Both the position numbers and the translations under genes were made by a program. A stretch of 64,000 nt of DNA from Candidatus Odyssella sp. GTDB lineage: Bacteria > Pseudomonadota > Alphaproteobacteria > Paracaedibacterales > Paracaedibacteraceae. Positions 44,271 through 53,410 of the stretch are shown here, piece by piece. Where the stretch lies: NCBI GenBank assembly GCA_020718185.1, contig DYSP01000003.1:33231-97230 (forward strand), read 5' to 3'. The notes under the pieces are model-generated. The model worked only from the letters and a program-made list of their open reading frames with translations. It was not told where the DNA came from and did no database searches. How positions within the stretch are numbered: the stretch's first letter is position 1; each line of letters begins with the position of its first letter.

Positions 44271-45602
44271 ATGAATAACATAAGCCTTAAGAAAACAAAA
44301 ACATTAGCTTGTGTTATTCATGTAGCGCAACGTCAAAAATCTGACCCTATCAACACAACACCTTTTGTCTTGCAAGCAGGTTTGGAAGAAGCTGTAGGGT
44401 TAGCTGATGCGATTGATTTAGATATTGTTTATACGCAAATTGTTCAATTAAACCGACCCGTTCCCTCAACATTAATCGGCAAAGGTAATGTTGAAGCTAT
44501 TGGGCATGTTATACAAGCAGAAGAGATTGAGTTAGCAGTCATCGATTCAGTTGTAACTCCCGTACAACAGCGTAACTTAGAAAAGGCCTGGAAATGTAAA
44601 GTGATTGATCGTACTGGGTTGATTCTTGAAATTTTTGGGGATCGTGCTCGTACAGCAGAAGGACGTCTTCAGGTTGAACTTGCGGCTTTAAGCTATCAAC
44701 GCAGTCGTTTAGTTCGTTCTTGGACCCATCTTGAACGACAACGTGGTGGATTTGGTTTTACAGGCGGTCCTGGTGAAACACAACTTGAACTTGATCGTCG
44801 ATTGATTGACGATCGAATTATTTATATCAAAAAACAACTGGATCAGACAAAACGAACACGCAGTTTACACCGAACTGCTAGGCGCGATGCTCCTTATGCC
44901 GTTGTTGCTTTGGTAGGATATACCAATGCTGGCAAATCTACCTTATTTAATAACTTGACCAAGGCCGATGTTCTTGCCAAAGATATGTTGTTTGCAACAC
45001 TTGATCCAACAATGCGTAAAATCAAATTGCCAAGTGGGCGCGTCATCATTTTTTCTGATACTGTCGGGTTTATTTCACAGCTTCCAACTCAATTAGTTGC
45101 AGCATTCCGAGCCACTTTAGAAGAAGTATGCGCGGCAGATCTTATTTTGCATGTTCGCGATGTGGCACATCCTAATACACAGCAACAAGCCACAGAAGTT
45201 GAAAAAATTTTAAAAGAGCTGGAGTTAGAAGAATCATTAAACGATGGCACGGTGATGGATGTTTATAACAAGATTGATTTGTTGTCTGCAGAAGAAGCAC
45301 ACAACATCCAAAATATATGTCAAAGAGCACCAGCAGCGGTGGCAATTTCCGCACTGACAGGGGCAGGAAATCCACAATTATTAAATATGATTGACCGACA
45401 GCTTAATCGCTATAATCAGTTGCTTGTGCTTGATCTTCCTTTTGAAGAGGCAGAGGCACTCGCTTGGCTTTATCGGCGCGGCGCCATTGAATCACGTCGT
45501 GATGGGAAAGAATGTACGCATCTAAGTCTTAAGATCAGCGCCACTGATCTTGCACGTTTTCAAGAACTTTTCCCACAGATTTTCGTATTGAACAACGGAT
45601 GA
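44271..45602 (+). CDS. hflX: GTPase HflX
   Basis: Ribosome-associated GTPase that splits stalled or heat-damaged ribosomes. 443 residues: the N-terminal HflX domain with LIGKGNVEAIG, RTAEGRLQVELAALSYQRSRLVRSWTHLERQRGG, a helical linker, then the G domain with G1 GYTNAGKSTLFN, G3 FSDTVGFISQLP and G4 YNKIDLL. The next gene starts right after the stop. Confidence 0.96.
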   Translation: MNNISLKKTKTLACVIHVAQRQKSDPINTTPFVLQAGLEEAVGLADAIDLDIVYTQIVQLNRPVPSTLIGKGNVEAIGHVIQAEEIELAVIDSVVTPVQQRNLEKAWKCKVIDRTGLILEIFGDRARTAEGRLQVELAALSYQRSRLVRSWTHLERQRGGFGFTGGPGETQLELDRRLIDDRIIYIKKQLDQTKRTRSLHRTARRDAPYAVVALVGYTNAGKSTLFNNLTKADVLAKDMLFATLDPTMRKIKLPSGRVIIFSDTVGFISQLPTQLVAAFRATLEEVCAADLILHVRDVAHPNTQQQATEVEKILKELELEESLNDGTVMDVYNKIDLLSAEEAHNIQNICQRAPAAVAISALTGAGNPQLLNMIDRQLNRYNQLLVLDLPFEEAEALAWLYRRGAIESRRDGKECTHLSLKISATDLARFQELFPQIFVLNNG

Positions 45603-46049
45603 ATGATGATAAAGCCGTGGGTGTTAAAACTGATTAATTTTTGGCCACCTTTTCTTGGAAGCGGAATTCGAGTCAAAAAAATATCCCCTGATCTCACGTC
45701 AGTTGATGTGGAAATGAAAATGAGATTTTGGAATAAAAATTATGTTGGATCACATTATGGTGGCTCTCTTTTTTCCATGACGGATCCATTTTTAATGCTG
45801 ATGTTAATCAACAATCTTGGTCGAGATTATATTGTATGGGATAAAGTCGCGTCAATTCGCTTTAAAAAACCAGGAAAAGGCACTGTTCGTGCTCATTTTC
45901 AAATAACGCCAGAAGAGATTGAATCAATTCGCCTGCAAGCAGATCAAGGCGCAAAAGTTGAGCCAGTATTTCAGGTTTTGGTATTAGATGAGTCTGGTGC
46001 AGTTGTGGCAGAAGTGAAGAAAACACTTTATGTTCGTCGAAAAAATTAA
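45603..46049 (+). CDS. DUF4442 hotdog-fold protein
   Basis: 148 residues. The motif NYVGSHYGGSLFSMTDPFLMLMLINNLG is characteristic of the DUF4442/YiiD_C-type hotdog family related to thioesterases, followed by VWDKVASIRFKKPGKGTVRA. Function is unknown. It begins directly after the hflX stop, with a second ATG at 45606; probably the last gene of this operon. Convergent with the ParB-like gene, 18 bases apart. Confidence 0.85.
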   Translation: MMIKPWVLKLINFWPPFLGSGIRVKKISPDLTSVDVEMKMRFWNKNYVGSHYGGSLFSMTDPFLMLMLINNLGRDYIVWDKVASIRFKKPGKGTVRAHFQITPEEIESIRLQADQGAKVEPVFQVLVLDESGAVVAEVKKTLYVRRKN

Positions 46050-46067
46050 ATTTCTATTGTTGGATTT

Positions 46068-46814
46068 CTAATCATTATAGTGATCAATAAGATTATCAAT
46101 AAAAAGGGAATGATCATATTTTTCTTTGTCATGAAGCAGTTTAAGATTAGGAATTGGATCAGCAATTAAAATAGATCGTGCTGCTTCAATCAATTCATCT
46201 AATCCCGTTTCTTCTTCACCATATTGATATTTAAAACCGTGAGAGCGCAGTTTATCAGCAATACGCATTTCGATAAAGGGAACATCCTTGCCCATCTTAA
46301 CCCACAAAGGATACTCGGTGCCAAAAGATTCTTGTACGGCAGGACTTTCATATTTTCTAGCACTAATAGCTGCAAAATAACGTAAAGGGTCGTCTTCTAA
46401 GGCATTTAAATCTGAAGGAGGAAGGCGTCTTTTTCCGGCCATATCAATTAAATAAGCATAGTTAGAGGCTTCTGCCCATAGCCAAAATTTTTCACCCAAA
46501 CGATGCGGAATCGTTTGAAAAATACGTACTGGAATTGTTTGACATCCCAAAAATAGGCTGGCTAACGCAGAATGGTGACCATCACATAGAATATAATTTT
46601 CATCCATTTCAATGGCAGGAATCGCACTTTTTTCAGGATAAATACTTTTTCCATCATCAAAATGAAAAATAGATTGTTGATGTTCGTCGACATGAAAACC
46701 AAAATTTTCAGATCTTTTTATTTTATCTTCAACATTGCGAGATGCATACCGATGTTGGGCGGGGTGAATCGATTCAAGAGAAACGTACTTGATAAGAGGA
46801 GAATCGTCATTCAT
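46068..46814 (-). CDS. ParB-like (ParBc_2) domain protein
   Basis: About 248 residues. YVSLESIHPAQHRYASRNVEDKI resembles the opening of ParB/Srx-fold domains, and PAIEMDENYILCDGHHSALASLFLGCQTIPVRIF gives the DGHH turn seen in the ParBc_2 (PF08857) type. The C-terminal 120 residues are not familiar. There is no ParA, helix-turn-helix or parS-like repeat nearby, so this is not a partition ParB; single-domain proteins of this type may be nucleases or nucleotide-binding enzymes. Start uncertain (46814 or 46850). Confidence 0.6.
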   Translation of the reverse strand: MNDDSPLIKYVSLESIHPAQHRYASRNVEDKIKRSENFGFHVDEHQQSIFHFDDGKSIYPEKSAIPAIEMDENYILCDGHHSALASLFLGCQTIPVRIFQTIPHRLGEKFWLWAEASNYAYLIDMAGKRRLPPSDLNALEDDPLRYFAAISARKYESPAVQESFGTEYPLWVKMGKDVPFIEMRIADKLRSHGFKYQYGEEETGLDELIEAARSILIADPIPNLKLLHDKEKYDHSLFIDNLIDHYND

Positions 46815-46997
46815 TTGATTTATTATATAATCCTGACTGTGAACTATCATGCGTATACATATCTTATAGCATAAAAATTAAACCTTTCTATTAAAATTAA
46901 ACCGACAAAATAAATAGATATAAACAATTATTAGTTGATATTATTCTTCAAGTTTTTTAATAAATCAATCGATCCTCAGATTATAAGGATGCTTAAT

Positions 46998-47942
46998 ATG
47001 AATATATGGGCAAAATCTTGGAGTGTTGTTATGGTTTTTTCTTCAGGGTTGTCAGTTTATGCCGCTGACACAAAAATACAAGAAGAGCACGATACATTAA
47101 TAAAAATGATGCAAGAAGTTCCTATTGCTCAGATGGAAATTTATCATTCACATGATTGGCAAGATTTTATGAAAATTTCTCAAAGTCATTGGGGTGATTC
47201 GACAGTTAGTCTTACAGAGAAATTTGATTCAATCATTGGTGAAAAAGGAACATTTACTCAATTTTACAGCCGAGTTTTTAAAGATTCAAAAAGTCTACAT
47301 TTACTTCAAAAAGCTTATGTTGGATGGCAATGTCTCAAGCTTATTACCCATTTTAATACACATTCAAAAGGAAGTGTTGTTGGGTGGTTTCGGGCGCCAT
47401 ATGAAATTGATGTGATTACCAAGTTAGAACTTTATGCGATTCAAAAAGACATTCCTCTTTCCCATTGTTATCATCAACAATTAGGATACAATGCCTCTGA
47501 TTTTTCGGGGATTGAAAGAATGAATGAAGAATTAATCAAAAAACTAGAGCAGCAAGAAGAAGAGGAAAGGCGAATAAAAGATGAAGAAGAAGAACAAAGA
47601 CGGTTAGCAAGTATTTCAGTAGCACCGGTATTAGATTTTAAGCCCAAAAGACATGTGAGTCAAAAAACAGATAACCCAGCAGGGCAAAATGCCATTTCTT
47701 CCTTGGTAGACGCCAAAAAAGTAGATATATCTAAAACAAAAGGAGCCGTTCAAACTCTTTCACTTGAACAACTGCAAGAAGTGTTAAATAAAAAACTTAA
47801 ACATGTATTACCTGAAGATCTGATTAGACCGATTCCAGAAACTGGATTTTCTTTTATGCTTAAGGCTGTGACGGCACGTCGTCCGCAGATAGAAGGAAAT
47901 GATTTATTGTCTGATGAGAAAGATGATAGCGATTTTGATTAA
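46998..47942 (+). CDS. exported protein with charged coiled coil, unknown
   Basis: 314 residues from the ATG at 46998, which has a perfect AAGGA 8 bases upstream and yields a signal peptide (SWSVVMVFSSGLSVYAA). The middle holds a Glu/Lys/Arg-rich helix (about 195-225) predicted as coiled coil, and the C-terminal part has LSLEQLQEVLNKKLKHVLPEDL and an acidic end. I do not recognise a family. The charged middle resembles low-complexity exported proteins of intracellular bacteria. Divergent from the ParB-like gene across 183 bases without recognised elements. Confidence 0.7.
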   Translation: MNIWAKSWSVVMVFSSGLSVYAADTKIQEEHDTLIKMMQEVPIAQMEIYHSHDWQDFMKISQSHWGDSTVSLTEKFDSIIGEKGTFTQFYSRVFKDSKSLHLLQKAYVGWQCLKLITHFNTHSKGSVVGWFRAPYEIDVITKLELYAIQKDIPLSHCYHQQLGYNASDFSGIERMNEELIKKLEQQEEEERRIKDEEEEQRRLASISVAPVLDFKPKRHVSQKTDNPAGQNAISSLVDAKKVDISKTKGAVQTLSLEQLQEVLNKKLKHVLPEDLIRPIPETGFSFMLKAVTARRPQIEGNDLLSDEKDDSDFD

Positions 47943-48046
47943 AGAGCTAAGTTTAATTGAGCATATGAAAAATATTTAAAAAAAAGCTCTGATTTTTTGA
48001 AAAAATTCTGTAGAGTTAGTGTAAAACAGTTTAGGTTTTTGATTCA

Positions 48047-49453
48047 ATGCTGCGACAACTAAATTTATTTATTATATCTTGCTTTTTTATTTTATTAACA
48101 ACTATAGCTCAAGCGGGTTTAAAGCCGCGAAAAATTACACCTAAAGCGTATATTCCCAAATATTCGGCTATTGTCATGGATGCACAAACGGGTCAAATTT
48201 TAGAACAAGAAGATGCACATGGTATCAGACATCCTGCCTCTTTAACAAAAATCATGACTCTTTATTTGGCATTTGAAGCTCTTCAATCAGGCAGATTAAG
48301 CCTTAACACCAAAATGACAGCTTCCTCTAGAGCCTCTCGCCAAGCACCTTCTAAATTTGGATTGGTGCCGGGAGAACAAATTACCGTTTATCAAGCAGTG
48401 ATGGGGTTAGTCACTAAATCTGCAAATGATGTGGCCGTAGTATTTGCTGAACATTTAGCGGGCAGTGAAGATGCTTTTGCACAACGTATGACTCAAAAAG
48501 CCAGAGCGTTAGGAATGAAAAGCACAATCTTTAAAAATGCATCGGGATTACCTAATTCTGGCCAAATTACAACAGCTTATGACATGGCCGTATTGTCACG
48601 TTCTTTATATAAAAATTTCCCAGAACAATATAAATATTTTAAAAATCAATCCTTTACCCATAAAGGGACAGTTCATCGTAATCATAATCATTTACTAGGT
48701 AAAGTACCTGGTCTTGATGGTATTAAGACAGGTTTTATTGTGGCTTCGGGATTTAATTTGGCAGCATCGGCGGTGCGTTATGATGCAGCACAACAATCTC
48801 ATCGATTAATTACAGTTGTCTTAGGTGGGCCAAATCGACATTGGCGTGATCGTCGAGTCACAGAACTGTTAGAAACCAACTTTCATAAAATGGGTTTACC
48901 CAGTTCAACGGCAAGGCCTCCAAAGGTTACTTCTCTGGTGTTAAAAAAATCTAGAGATAGGGTCTTAGAAACAATTGAAGACGAAGGTGTTTTTATTCAG
49001 CCAGCTGCTGATATAATTGATGACGAAACAGATGTCGACCAGGTGCTTAACAACATTATTGAAGCCTCTGTTAACCAACCTGTTGCTAAGACAAAAAGCA
49101 CTACGGCTCCAGCCGCTATTAGTTCAACACCAACATATACTAAGCCAGCAAGTTGGGTGGTGCCAGTTAATGCGAAATCATCAGCCGCTAAATCAGCCAC
49201 TTCAAAAGCTAAAAAGAGCCCTCCCCAAGCGTATGCTGTTCAGGTTGGCCTGTACCGTGACCAAAAACAAGCACGGCGTCAGGCACAGCAGGCAAGAGCT
49301 TTGATGAAGAGAGGGCAAGTGCAAATTGCCAAAAAAAATCAAGGCAAAAAGAAATTAATGGCCGCACAAGTCACTGGCCTTAGCGAGACACAGGCGAAAA
49401 ACCTTTGCCAGCAACTTCATAAAAAAAGCAAAGAATGTTTAGTAATGAAATAG
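48047..49453 (+). CDS. dacA: D-alanyl-D-alanine carboxypeptidase with SPOR domain
   Basis: Periplasmic penicillin-binding protein trimming peptidoglycan stem peptides. 468 residues: signal peptide (FIISCFFILLTTIAQA), peptidase S11 domain with the S-x-x-K box SLTK at about residue 66, SAN in TKSANDVAVVFAE and KTG in DGIKTGF, all intact. A Lys/Ala/Pro/Ser-rich linker leads to a SPOR domain (AYAVQVGLYRDQKQARRQAQQA) that binds denuded glycan at division sites. This S11-SPOR fusion is common in alphaproteobacteria. Confidence 0.95.
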   Translation: MLRQLNLFIISCFFILLTTIAQAGLKPRKITPKAYIPKYSAIVMDAQTGQILEQEDAHGIRHPASLTKIMTLYLAFEALQSGRLSLNTKMTASSRASRQAPSKFGLVPGEQITVYQAVMGLVTKSANDVAVVFAEHLAGSEDAFAQRMTQKARALGMKSTIFKNASGLPNSGQITTAYDMAVLSRSLYKNFPEQYKYFKNQSFTHKGTVHRNHNHLLGKVPGLDGIKTGFIVASGFNLAASAVRYDAAQQSHRLITVVLGGPNRHWRDRRVTELLETNFHKMGLPSSTARPPKVTSLVLKKSRDRVLETIEDEGVFIQPAADIIDDETDVDQVLNNIIEASVNQPVAKTKSTTAPAAISSTPTYTKPASWVVPVNAKSSAAKSATSKAKKSPPQAYAVQVGLYRDQKQARRQAQQARALMKRGQVQIAKKNQGKKKLMAAQVTGLSETQAKNLCQQLHKKSKECLVMK

Positions 49454-49549
49454 CGTGTCTTAAATTAAGTATTTGCTTTTAGCAAGCTAAACCTATTAGA
49501 ATATCGAAAATTGTGAAAGACTTATCTTTCATTTATAACGAAGAATTGA

Positions 49550-50365
49550 ATGCGTATTTTATTTTGTGGTGATATTGTTGGTCGTTCTGGTCGTGAAGCT
49601 ATCTTAACTTATTTGCCTCGATTAAAAACAGAGTTGGCACTTGATTTTATTATTGCTAATGGTGAAAATTCAGCCCATGGATTTGGAATCACTAAGACAA
49701 TTTGCCACGAATTATTTGCAGCTGGGGTTGATGTCATTACCAGTGGTAATCACATTTGGGATCAGCGCGAAATTATGAGTTATATTGATCAGGAAAAAAG
49801 GTTGCTGCGACCTATTAATTATCCGGCAACAGCACCTGGTAAAGGATTTATCATTACGACAAGCACCTCTGGGAAAAAAGTATTGGTGATCAATGCTATG
49901 GCTCGATTATTTATGGATCCTCTCGATGACCCCTTTGCGGCAATCGATGCTCTTTTAAAACAATATCCCTTAAAATCGGCTGTTGCAGCGACAATTCTTG
50001 ATTTTCATGGTGAAGCCACTTCTGAAAAAATGTCAATGGGACATTTTTGTGATGGTCGCGCAAGCTTGGTAGTGGGGAGTCATTCTCATATTCCAACAGC
50101 CGATGCACAAATCTTTCCCGGCGGCACTGCTTATCACACAGATGCTGGTATGTGTGGCGACTATAATTCCGTTATTGGTATGGATAAAGCAGCTCCTATT
50201 CATCGCTTCACAAAAAAACTACCTGGTGAGCGTTTAATTCCTGCAAATGGTCCAGGGACATTTAGTGGAACTTTTGTTGAGGTTGCAGAAACAGGTCTTG
50301 CTGTACGCGTTGCTGCTGTGATTCAAGGGCCAAGATTAAGAAATCTTTTACCTGAGTGTGAGTGA
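49550..50365 (+). CDS. YmdB-type metallophosphoesterase (TIGR00282)
   Basis: 271 residues. Metal and active-site blocks FCGDIVGRSGREAI, IANGENSAHGFGIT, SGNHIWDQ, VGSHSHIPTAD and YHTDAGMCGDYNSVIGMD match the YmdB family, a phosphodiesterase active on 2',3'-cyclic nucleotides in Bacillus. In alphaproteobacteria this gene is a near-universal single copy. No operon partner; convergent with rsmB. Confidence 0.94.
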   Translation: MRILFCGDIVGRSGREAILTYLPRLKTELALDFIIANGENSAHGFGITKTICHELFAAGVDVITSGNHIWDQREIMSYIDQEKRLLRPINYPATAPGKGFIITTSTSGKKVLVINAMARLFMDPLDDPFAAIDALLKQYPLKSAVAATILDFHGEATSEKMSMGHFCDGRASLVVGSHSHIPTADAQIFPGGTAYHTDAGMCGDYNSVIGMDKAAPIHRFTKKLPGERLIPANGPGTFSGTFVEVAETGLAVRVAAVIQGPRLRNLLPECE

Positions 50366-50413
50366 CTACAGAAAATATCTCTTTAAAGGTAGTTTCTAAT
50401 CTTAATTCTTTAG

Positions 50414-51730
50414 TTAATCAACTGACAGACAGCGTTGCATAACTGCGACAAAAAAACCATCAACTTGATGAATATCTGGACGTAATTGCAAAACAGATTC
50501 TGTAGTGGGGCAAGAACTTGGCAATACTTGCGACCAAATTTCGGTAATGGGAATAAGTGAAAATTCGGGATTCTCATTTAAAAAACGTTGCACTTGCATC
50601 ATATTCTCAGATGGAAATAGGGAACATGTTGAATAAATTAAGCGTCCCCCTGCTTTAACTAGTTTTGCCGTCTTTAAAAATATCTGAGCCTGGATAGCTA
50701 AAAGATCTTGAAAGTTTGATTCTTGAAGTCGCCATTTTAAGTCAGGATTACGACGCCATGTGCCACTTCCTGAACAAGGAACGTCAATTAAAACACGATC
50801 AAATTTGCCTTGCTGACGCTTAACCCATTTATTAGTTGTTTCATCAAGGACATGACATTCAACATTATGCACGCCAGCCCGCTTTAAACGTTCACGTGAA
50901 CGATCTAGGCGCCAGTCAACGGTATCGGTTGCAACAATCCGCCCCTGGTTAAGCATAAGAGCCGCAATGGCCAGAGTTTTTCCGCCTGCACCTGCACAAT
51001 AATCCCACACACTTTGACCAGGCTTAGCATCTACCAAATAGGTAATTAACTGCGAACCTTCGTCTTGCACTTCAATACTGCCATCAACCCACAAGGGATG
51101 TTTGCCCAAAGGGCGTCGATCAGTTAGGCGCAGCGCCACAGGTGAATATTGACCAGGAAGAGCTTTGATGTCTTCTTGTTCCAAGCGTTTCTGAACAGTT
51201 TGACGTGTTGTGTTTAACGTATTTACGCGCAAATCAAAGGGTGCTTGATGATTTAATGCATCTAGTAAACGATAGCTGTCCTCACCAAAATTATTCTTTA
51301 ATTCATGCAATTGCCAGTTTTGCACATTCCATTGTTCTGCTTCGGTAAGTTGATTTACTGAAAATGTTGATAAAGCTATAATGAATTTTTGCTCACGTTC
51401 TGATAATCGGCGGGGGCCATAGGCATCACCTGAAAAATACTCTGCGATAGCTGCAGTGGTATGTTTTTGTATGTAAATCAACCCCGTCAGCATTAAATCT
51501 CGTCCGGTCGTGATTTTTTTCAAGGTTACGTTCTGCCAAATTGCAGCTAAAATTATTTTATGACGTAAGATTTGATAAAAAAGTTCGGCAATGGCTTTAC
51601 GATCTTGGGATCCGATATACCGACGATTACGAAAATAAGTGGTTAACAGGCTATCGGCTGGAATGGAATCTTCCGCCAAAACACTATCAATTACCTCAAT
51701 TGAGGCTTCAATGCGAGCAGCTGGTTTCAT
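50414..51730 (-). CDS. rsmB: 16S rRNA (cytosine-C5)-methyltransferase RsmB
   Basis: 438 residues: N-terminal NusB-like RNA-binding domain (about 1-140), then a SAM domain with VWDYCAGAGGKTLAIAALM, the catalytic pair VDVPCSGSGTWRRNPD and YSTCSLFPSEN, both cysteines present. It methylates C967-equivalent in 16S rRNA; other RsmB/RsmF relatives are possible but the NusB domain supports RsmB. The CDF transporter gene ends 4 bases upstream of it. Confidence 0.93.
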   Translation of the reverse strand: MKPAARIEASIEVIDSVLAEDSIPADSLLTTYFRNRRYIGSQDRKAIAELFYQILRHKIILAAIWQNVTLKKITTGRDLMLTGLIYIQKHTTAAIAEYFSGDAYGPRRLSEREQKFIIALSTFSVNQLTEAEQWNVQNWQLHELKNNFGEDSYRLLDALNHQAPFDLRVNTLNTTRQTVQKRLEQEDIKALPGQYSPVALRLTDRRPLGKHPLWVDGSIEVQDEGSQLITYLVDAKPGQSVWDYCAGAGGKTLAIAALMLNQGRIVATDTVDWRLDRSRERLKRAGVHNVECHVLDETTNKWVKRQQGKFDRVLIDVPCSGSGTWRRNPDLKWRLQESNFQDLLAIQAQIFLKTAKLVKAGGRLIYSTCSLFPSENMMQVQRFLNENPEFSLIPITEIWSQVLPSSCPTTESVLQLRPDIHQVDGFFVAVMQRCLSVD

Positions 51731-51734
51731 GATC

Positions 51735-52595
51735 TTAAACGGGATCGTGATGAATCATGACATCAGCATCTGGTAGTAATGTGCGAATTTGCAATGAAAT
51801 TTTTGATCCTTCATCATGTGCGGTTTTAAGATCTAACTCTTTATCCATATCAATATGCAACTGTATAAACATTTGATTGCCAGCAGACCTGGTACGTAAG
51901 TCATGTACTCCTTTGACATACGTGTTTGCTGTTGCAATATCAAGGATTTTCTGACGTAAATCATCTGAAAGTTCGCGATCCATTAGAATATTTAAGGATT
52001 GAAGCCCAATTTTATAAGAAGTAGCTAAAATATAAAGGCCAATTCCAATTCCAATCACGCTATCTAGCCACAAAATTTGGCAATAAGATGTGATATTGAG
52101 CCCAATCAAAATGCCAACACACGTTAAAAGATCTGTTTGATAATGCAATGAATCTGCAGCAATCGCCAAAGAATTGGTGCGGCGAATTACATAACGTTGT
52201 AGAATAATCAATGCTGTTGTAAGGCCAATGGCTAAGATCATAATAGTGGTGCCAATGGCAATATCACCCAAAGGTTGGGGGTGAATTAAATGATTAATAG
52301 CTTCAATAAATAACCAGAGGGCTGAACCTGCAATAAAAGCCGTTTGAACAAGTCCACCAAGGGCTTCGGCTTTTCCATGTCCAAAACGATGCTCTGCATC
52401 TGCAGGTTTTAAAGCTTGGCGAATAACAAATAAATTTACTAAGGAAGCTAACACATCTAATAAAGAATCAAGCAAAGAAGCTTGAAGACTTAATGATCCC
52501 GTTTCATTCCAGGCAATAAACTTGGCAACAATCAGGATTGTTGCTGTTAAAATGGCTGCAATTGCTGCAAGTTGTAATAGATATTTGTGTTGCAT
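51735..52595 (-). CDS. cation diffusion facilitator family transporter
   Basis: 286 residues with six membrane helices and a cytosolic C-terminal domain. SLLDSLLDVLASLVNLF and SLHYQTDLLTCVGI carry the aspartates and His of the metal site, ADAEHRFGHGKAEALGGL is the family motif, and DLRTRSAGNQMFIQLHIDMD is the C-terminal metal-sensing fold. The DxxxD...HxxxD layout suits Fe/Zn exporters such as FieF. Start taken at the ATG overlapping the pdxH stop (TAATG); a GTG at 52622 is possible. Confidence 0.92.
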   Translation of the reverse strand: MQHKYLLQLAAIAAILTATILIVAKFIAWNETGSLSLQASLLDSLLDVLASLVNLFVIRQALKPADAEHRFGHGKAEALGGLVQTAFIAGSALWLFIEAINHLIHPQPLGDIAIGTTIMILAIGLTTALIILQRYVIRRTNSLAIAADSLHYQTDLLTCVGILIGLNITSYCQILWLDSVIGIGIGLYILATSYKIGLQSLNILMDRELSDDLRQKILDIATANTYVKGVHDLRTRSAGNQMFIQLHIDMDKELDLKTAHDEGSKISLQIRTLLPDADVMIHHDPV

Positions 52596-53200
52596 TAAGG
52601 GTATAATCGTTTTTGCTTCCACATTTCATTATCTAAAGTATAGACGATTCGATCATGCAAGCGAAAGGGTTGTTCTTGCCAAAATTCAATTAATAAAGGT
52701 TTAACTTTAAAACCGGACCAGTGTATGGGACGTGGAACTGGGTTATCACCAAATTCCAAAGCGTATTTTGCCAATGATTCTTCTAGTATGGCACGGTTTT
52801 CTAAAAGTTCAGATTGCTGTGATGCCCAAGCGCCAATTTGTGAACCTACTGGGCGAGTGCTAAAATATGCATCTGCTTCTTCAACTGATACTTGTTCACA
52901 AATGCCCTCTATACGAACTTGTTTATGAAGAGACTTCCAGTGAAAGCAAAGACCAACATTTGGATTTTCAAGAATTTCTTTCGCTTTACGGCTTTTTAAA
53001 TTTGTGTAAAATACAAATTGGTCGTCAGTTAGCCCTTTTAGTAAAACCATGCGAACAGAAGGAATGCCTGTTGATGATACCGTTGCTAAAGACATAGCGT
53101 TTGGATCATTAATCTCTTGAGAAGCGGCTTCATGGAACCATTCATTAAACAAATCAAAAGGATTTTCAGGGTAATGAATTTTAGGCACTTTTTGATCCAC
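52595..53200 (-). CDS. pdxH: pyridoxamine 5'-phosphate oxidase
   Basis: FMN enzyme forming pyridoxal 5'-phosphate. 201 residues: NAMSLATVSSTGIPSVRMVLLKGL, FYTNLKSRKAKEILENPNVGLCFHWKSLHKQVRIEG, SRPVGSQIGAWAS-type stretch (TRPVGSQIGAWASQQSE) and the C-terminal RLHDRIVYTL with the conserved RLHDR. It would supply PLP to glyA, bioA and dat in this window. Shares one base with the CDF gene. Confidence 0.95.
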   Translation of the reverse strand: MDQKVPKIHYPENPFDLFNEWFHEAASQEINDPNAMSLATVSSTGIPSVRMVLLKGLTDDQFVFYTNLKSRKAKEILENPNVGLCFHWKSLHKQVRIEGICEQVSVEEADAYFSTRPVGSQIGAWASQQSELLENRAILEESLAKYALEFGDNPVPRPIHWSGFKVKPLLIEFWQEQPFRLHDRIVYTLDNEMWKQKRLYP

Positions 53201-53410
53201 AGCTAGTTTATTTTATATCCGGGATAATAAGCAGATTTTTCACAAAGAGCAATTAGACTTTTATTAAGATTTTAAGTTTTATAATTTAAACAAAGATAAA
53301 TAAATCAAAAAAATTAAGATATATCCCTATTTTTGATTTGAAAAAGGGATCTAAAAATATGAAATTTAAGAAAATTCTTGGATTATGATACGTATGTAAG
53401 GACTAAAGTT

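Noticed and set aside
46068..46814. ParB chromosome-partition gene or a defence-system nuclease
   Set aside because: No ParA, parS-like sites, helix-turn-helix, or defence neighbours are present; only the domain-level resemblance is kept.
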